From Erythrobacter donghaensis (GTDB lineage Bacteria; Pseudomonadota; Alphaproteobacteria; Sphingomonadales; Sphingomonadaceae), in contig NZ_LSJS01000279.1 in assembly GCF_001557325.1 (NCBI RefSeq), positions 1 to 7,158 of the forward strand: DNA of 7,158 nt. Reading direction: 5' to 3'. Of the stretch, positions 6,645 through 7,158 are shown in pieces. Below the pieces are notes generated by a model. It was not told the origin of the DNA. It saw only the letters and a program-made list of their open reading frames with translations, and did no database searches. The position numbers and the translations under genes were made by a program. The number at the start of each line of letters is the position of its first letter. Positions within the stretch are counted from its first letter, which is position 1.

Positions 6645-7158
6645 TCAGCCTTCGATCGGTGCCAGATTGACGGCGGAGTACTTTCCGCGTCGATCGACCT
6701 CGAGATCGAATTCGTAGCGCTCGCCTTCGTTCAAGGCCGTCAGGCCCGAGCGTTCGACCGCGCTGATGTGGACGAAAGCGTCCGGCTGGCCGTCATCGCG
6801 GACGAGGAAGCCGAAGCCCTTCATCGCGTTGAAGAACTTGACCGTGCCCTTGGCGCGCTCACCGGTCAGCTCGCGCTGGGGTGCGGCGGGCTTGGCCGCC
6901 ACGGCGATCACGTCACCCACGACCTGCAGATCCTGCGCCGACACCTTGCCGCCGCGATCCACGAGGTTGTACTGGAGCTCCTGCCCTTCGGCGAGGCCTT
7001 CGAGGCCGGCACGCTCGACCGCGGAGATGTGAACGAACACGTCCTCACCGCCGCCATCCTGCTGGATGAAGCCGAAACCCTTCTGGGCATTGAAGAACTT
7101 CACCGTGCCCTTGCCGGTGCCGACGATCTGGGCGGGCATGCGGCTGAAACCGCCGCCA
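6645..7158 (-). CDS. Tandem cold-shock-domain RNA-binding protein (5' partial)
   Basis: The protein has two CspA-type cold-shock domains and is expected to bind single-stranded RNA or DNA in the cytosol, melting secondary structure or aiding translation. Numbering is from the internal ATG at 7137-7139. Domain 1 (about 9-74) has RNP1-like KGFGFI at 20-25 and RNP2-like VFVHIS at 34-39. Domain 2 (about 97-160) has KGFGFL at 107-112 and AFVHIS at 121-126. A linker of about 22 residues rich in Ala, Pro and charged residues separates them. The aromatic nucleic-acid-binding residues are kept in both. The frame stays open upstream of that ATG, encoding GGGFSR to the window edge, and no Shine-Dalgarno sequence precedes the ATG. 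I therefore treat the gene as cut off at its 5' end, with a glycine-rich N-terminal extension. The product ends SAVNLAPIEG, and a terminator-like hairpin lies downstream. Confidence 0.93.
   Translation of the reverse strand, partial: GGGFSRMPAQIVGTGKGTVKFFNAQKGFGFIQQDGGGEDVFVHISAVERAGLEGLAEGQELQYNLVDRGGKVSAQDLQVVGDVIAVAAKPAAPQRELTGERAKGTVKFFNAMKGFGFLVRDDGQPDAFVHISAVERSGLTALNEGERYEFDLEVDRRGKYSAVNLAPIEG

Noticed and set aside
1..7158. CRISPR arrays, tRNA or rRNA genes, insertion sequences, phage or defence genes
   Set aside because: I saw no spaced direct repeats, no cloverleaf with a CCA-end pattern, no transposase or integrase motifs and no nuclease or toxin-antitoxin signatures. All the long coding regions are explained by housekeeping families.

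Overview
The window reads as ordinary chromosomal sequence from a high-GC alphaproteobacterium. Sphingomonadales, probably Erythrobacteraceae or a close relative, is the best guess. The protein types support this: a tandem cold-shock-domain protein, a Spinster-like MFS carrier with an extra helix pair, a small exported DUF3617-like protein, and an argD-argF-hslO gene order that I recall from alphaproteobacteria. The placement comes from recognising proteins, not from a database search.

Layout, left to right. Positions 1-366 (+) hold the 3' end of an OmpA-family peptidoglycan-binding protein, followed by a strong intrinsic terminator at 392-420. It faces a long minus-strand block, and the gap between them contains a 66-base GC-rich inverted repeat (518-583) that probably ends the opposing transcript. 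Reading the minus strand in transcription order, from right to left: a tandem cold-shock protein that runs off the right edge (6645-7158), a terminator-like hairpin, argD (6510-5314), argF (5317-4388, overlapping argD by 4 bases), hslO/Hsp33 (4344-3445), a small exported cysteine-containing protein (3358-2939), queC (2892-2200) and a Spinster-like MFS transporter with a TTG start (2152-596).

How the genes relate. ArgD and ArgF catalyse the acetylornithine-forming and citrulline-forming steps of arginine synthesis, and their overlap implies translational coupling. HslO is a redox-activated holdase that follows them closely and may share their transcript. The exported protein, QueC (7-deazaguanine/queuosine synthesis) and the transporter lie on the same strand with gaps of 86, 46 and 47 bases. 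They could be read through from upstream or have their own promoters. Nothing in their functions links them to arginine.

No mobile element, CRISPR array, tRNA, rRNA or phage gene is visible, and coding density is high. I found no convincing new system. The points most worth a second look are non-coding: the 66-base palindrome, a UACG-capped hairpin before the exported-protein gene, and a terminator-like hairpin between a candidate promoter and argD. The two-helix insertion in the transporter is also worth checking.
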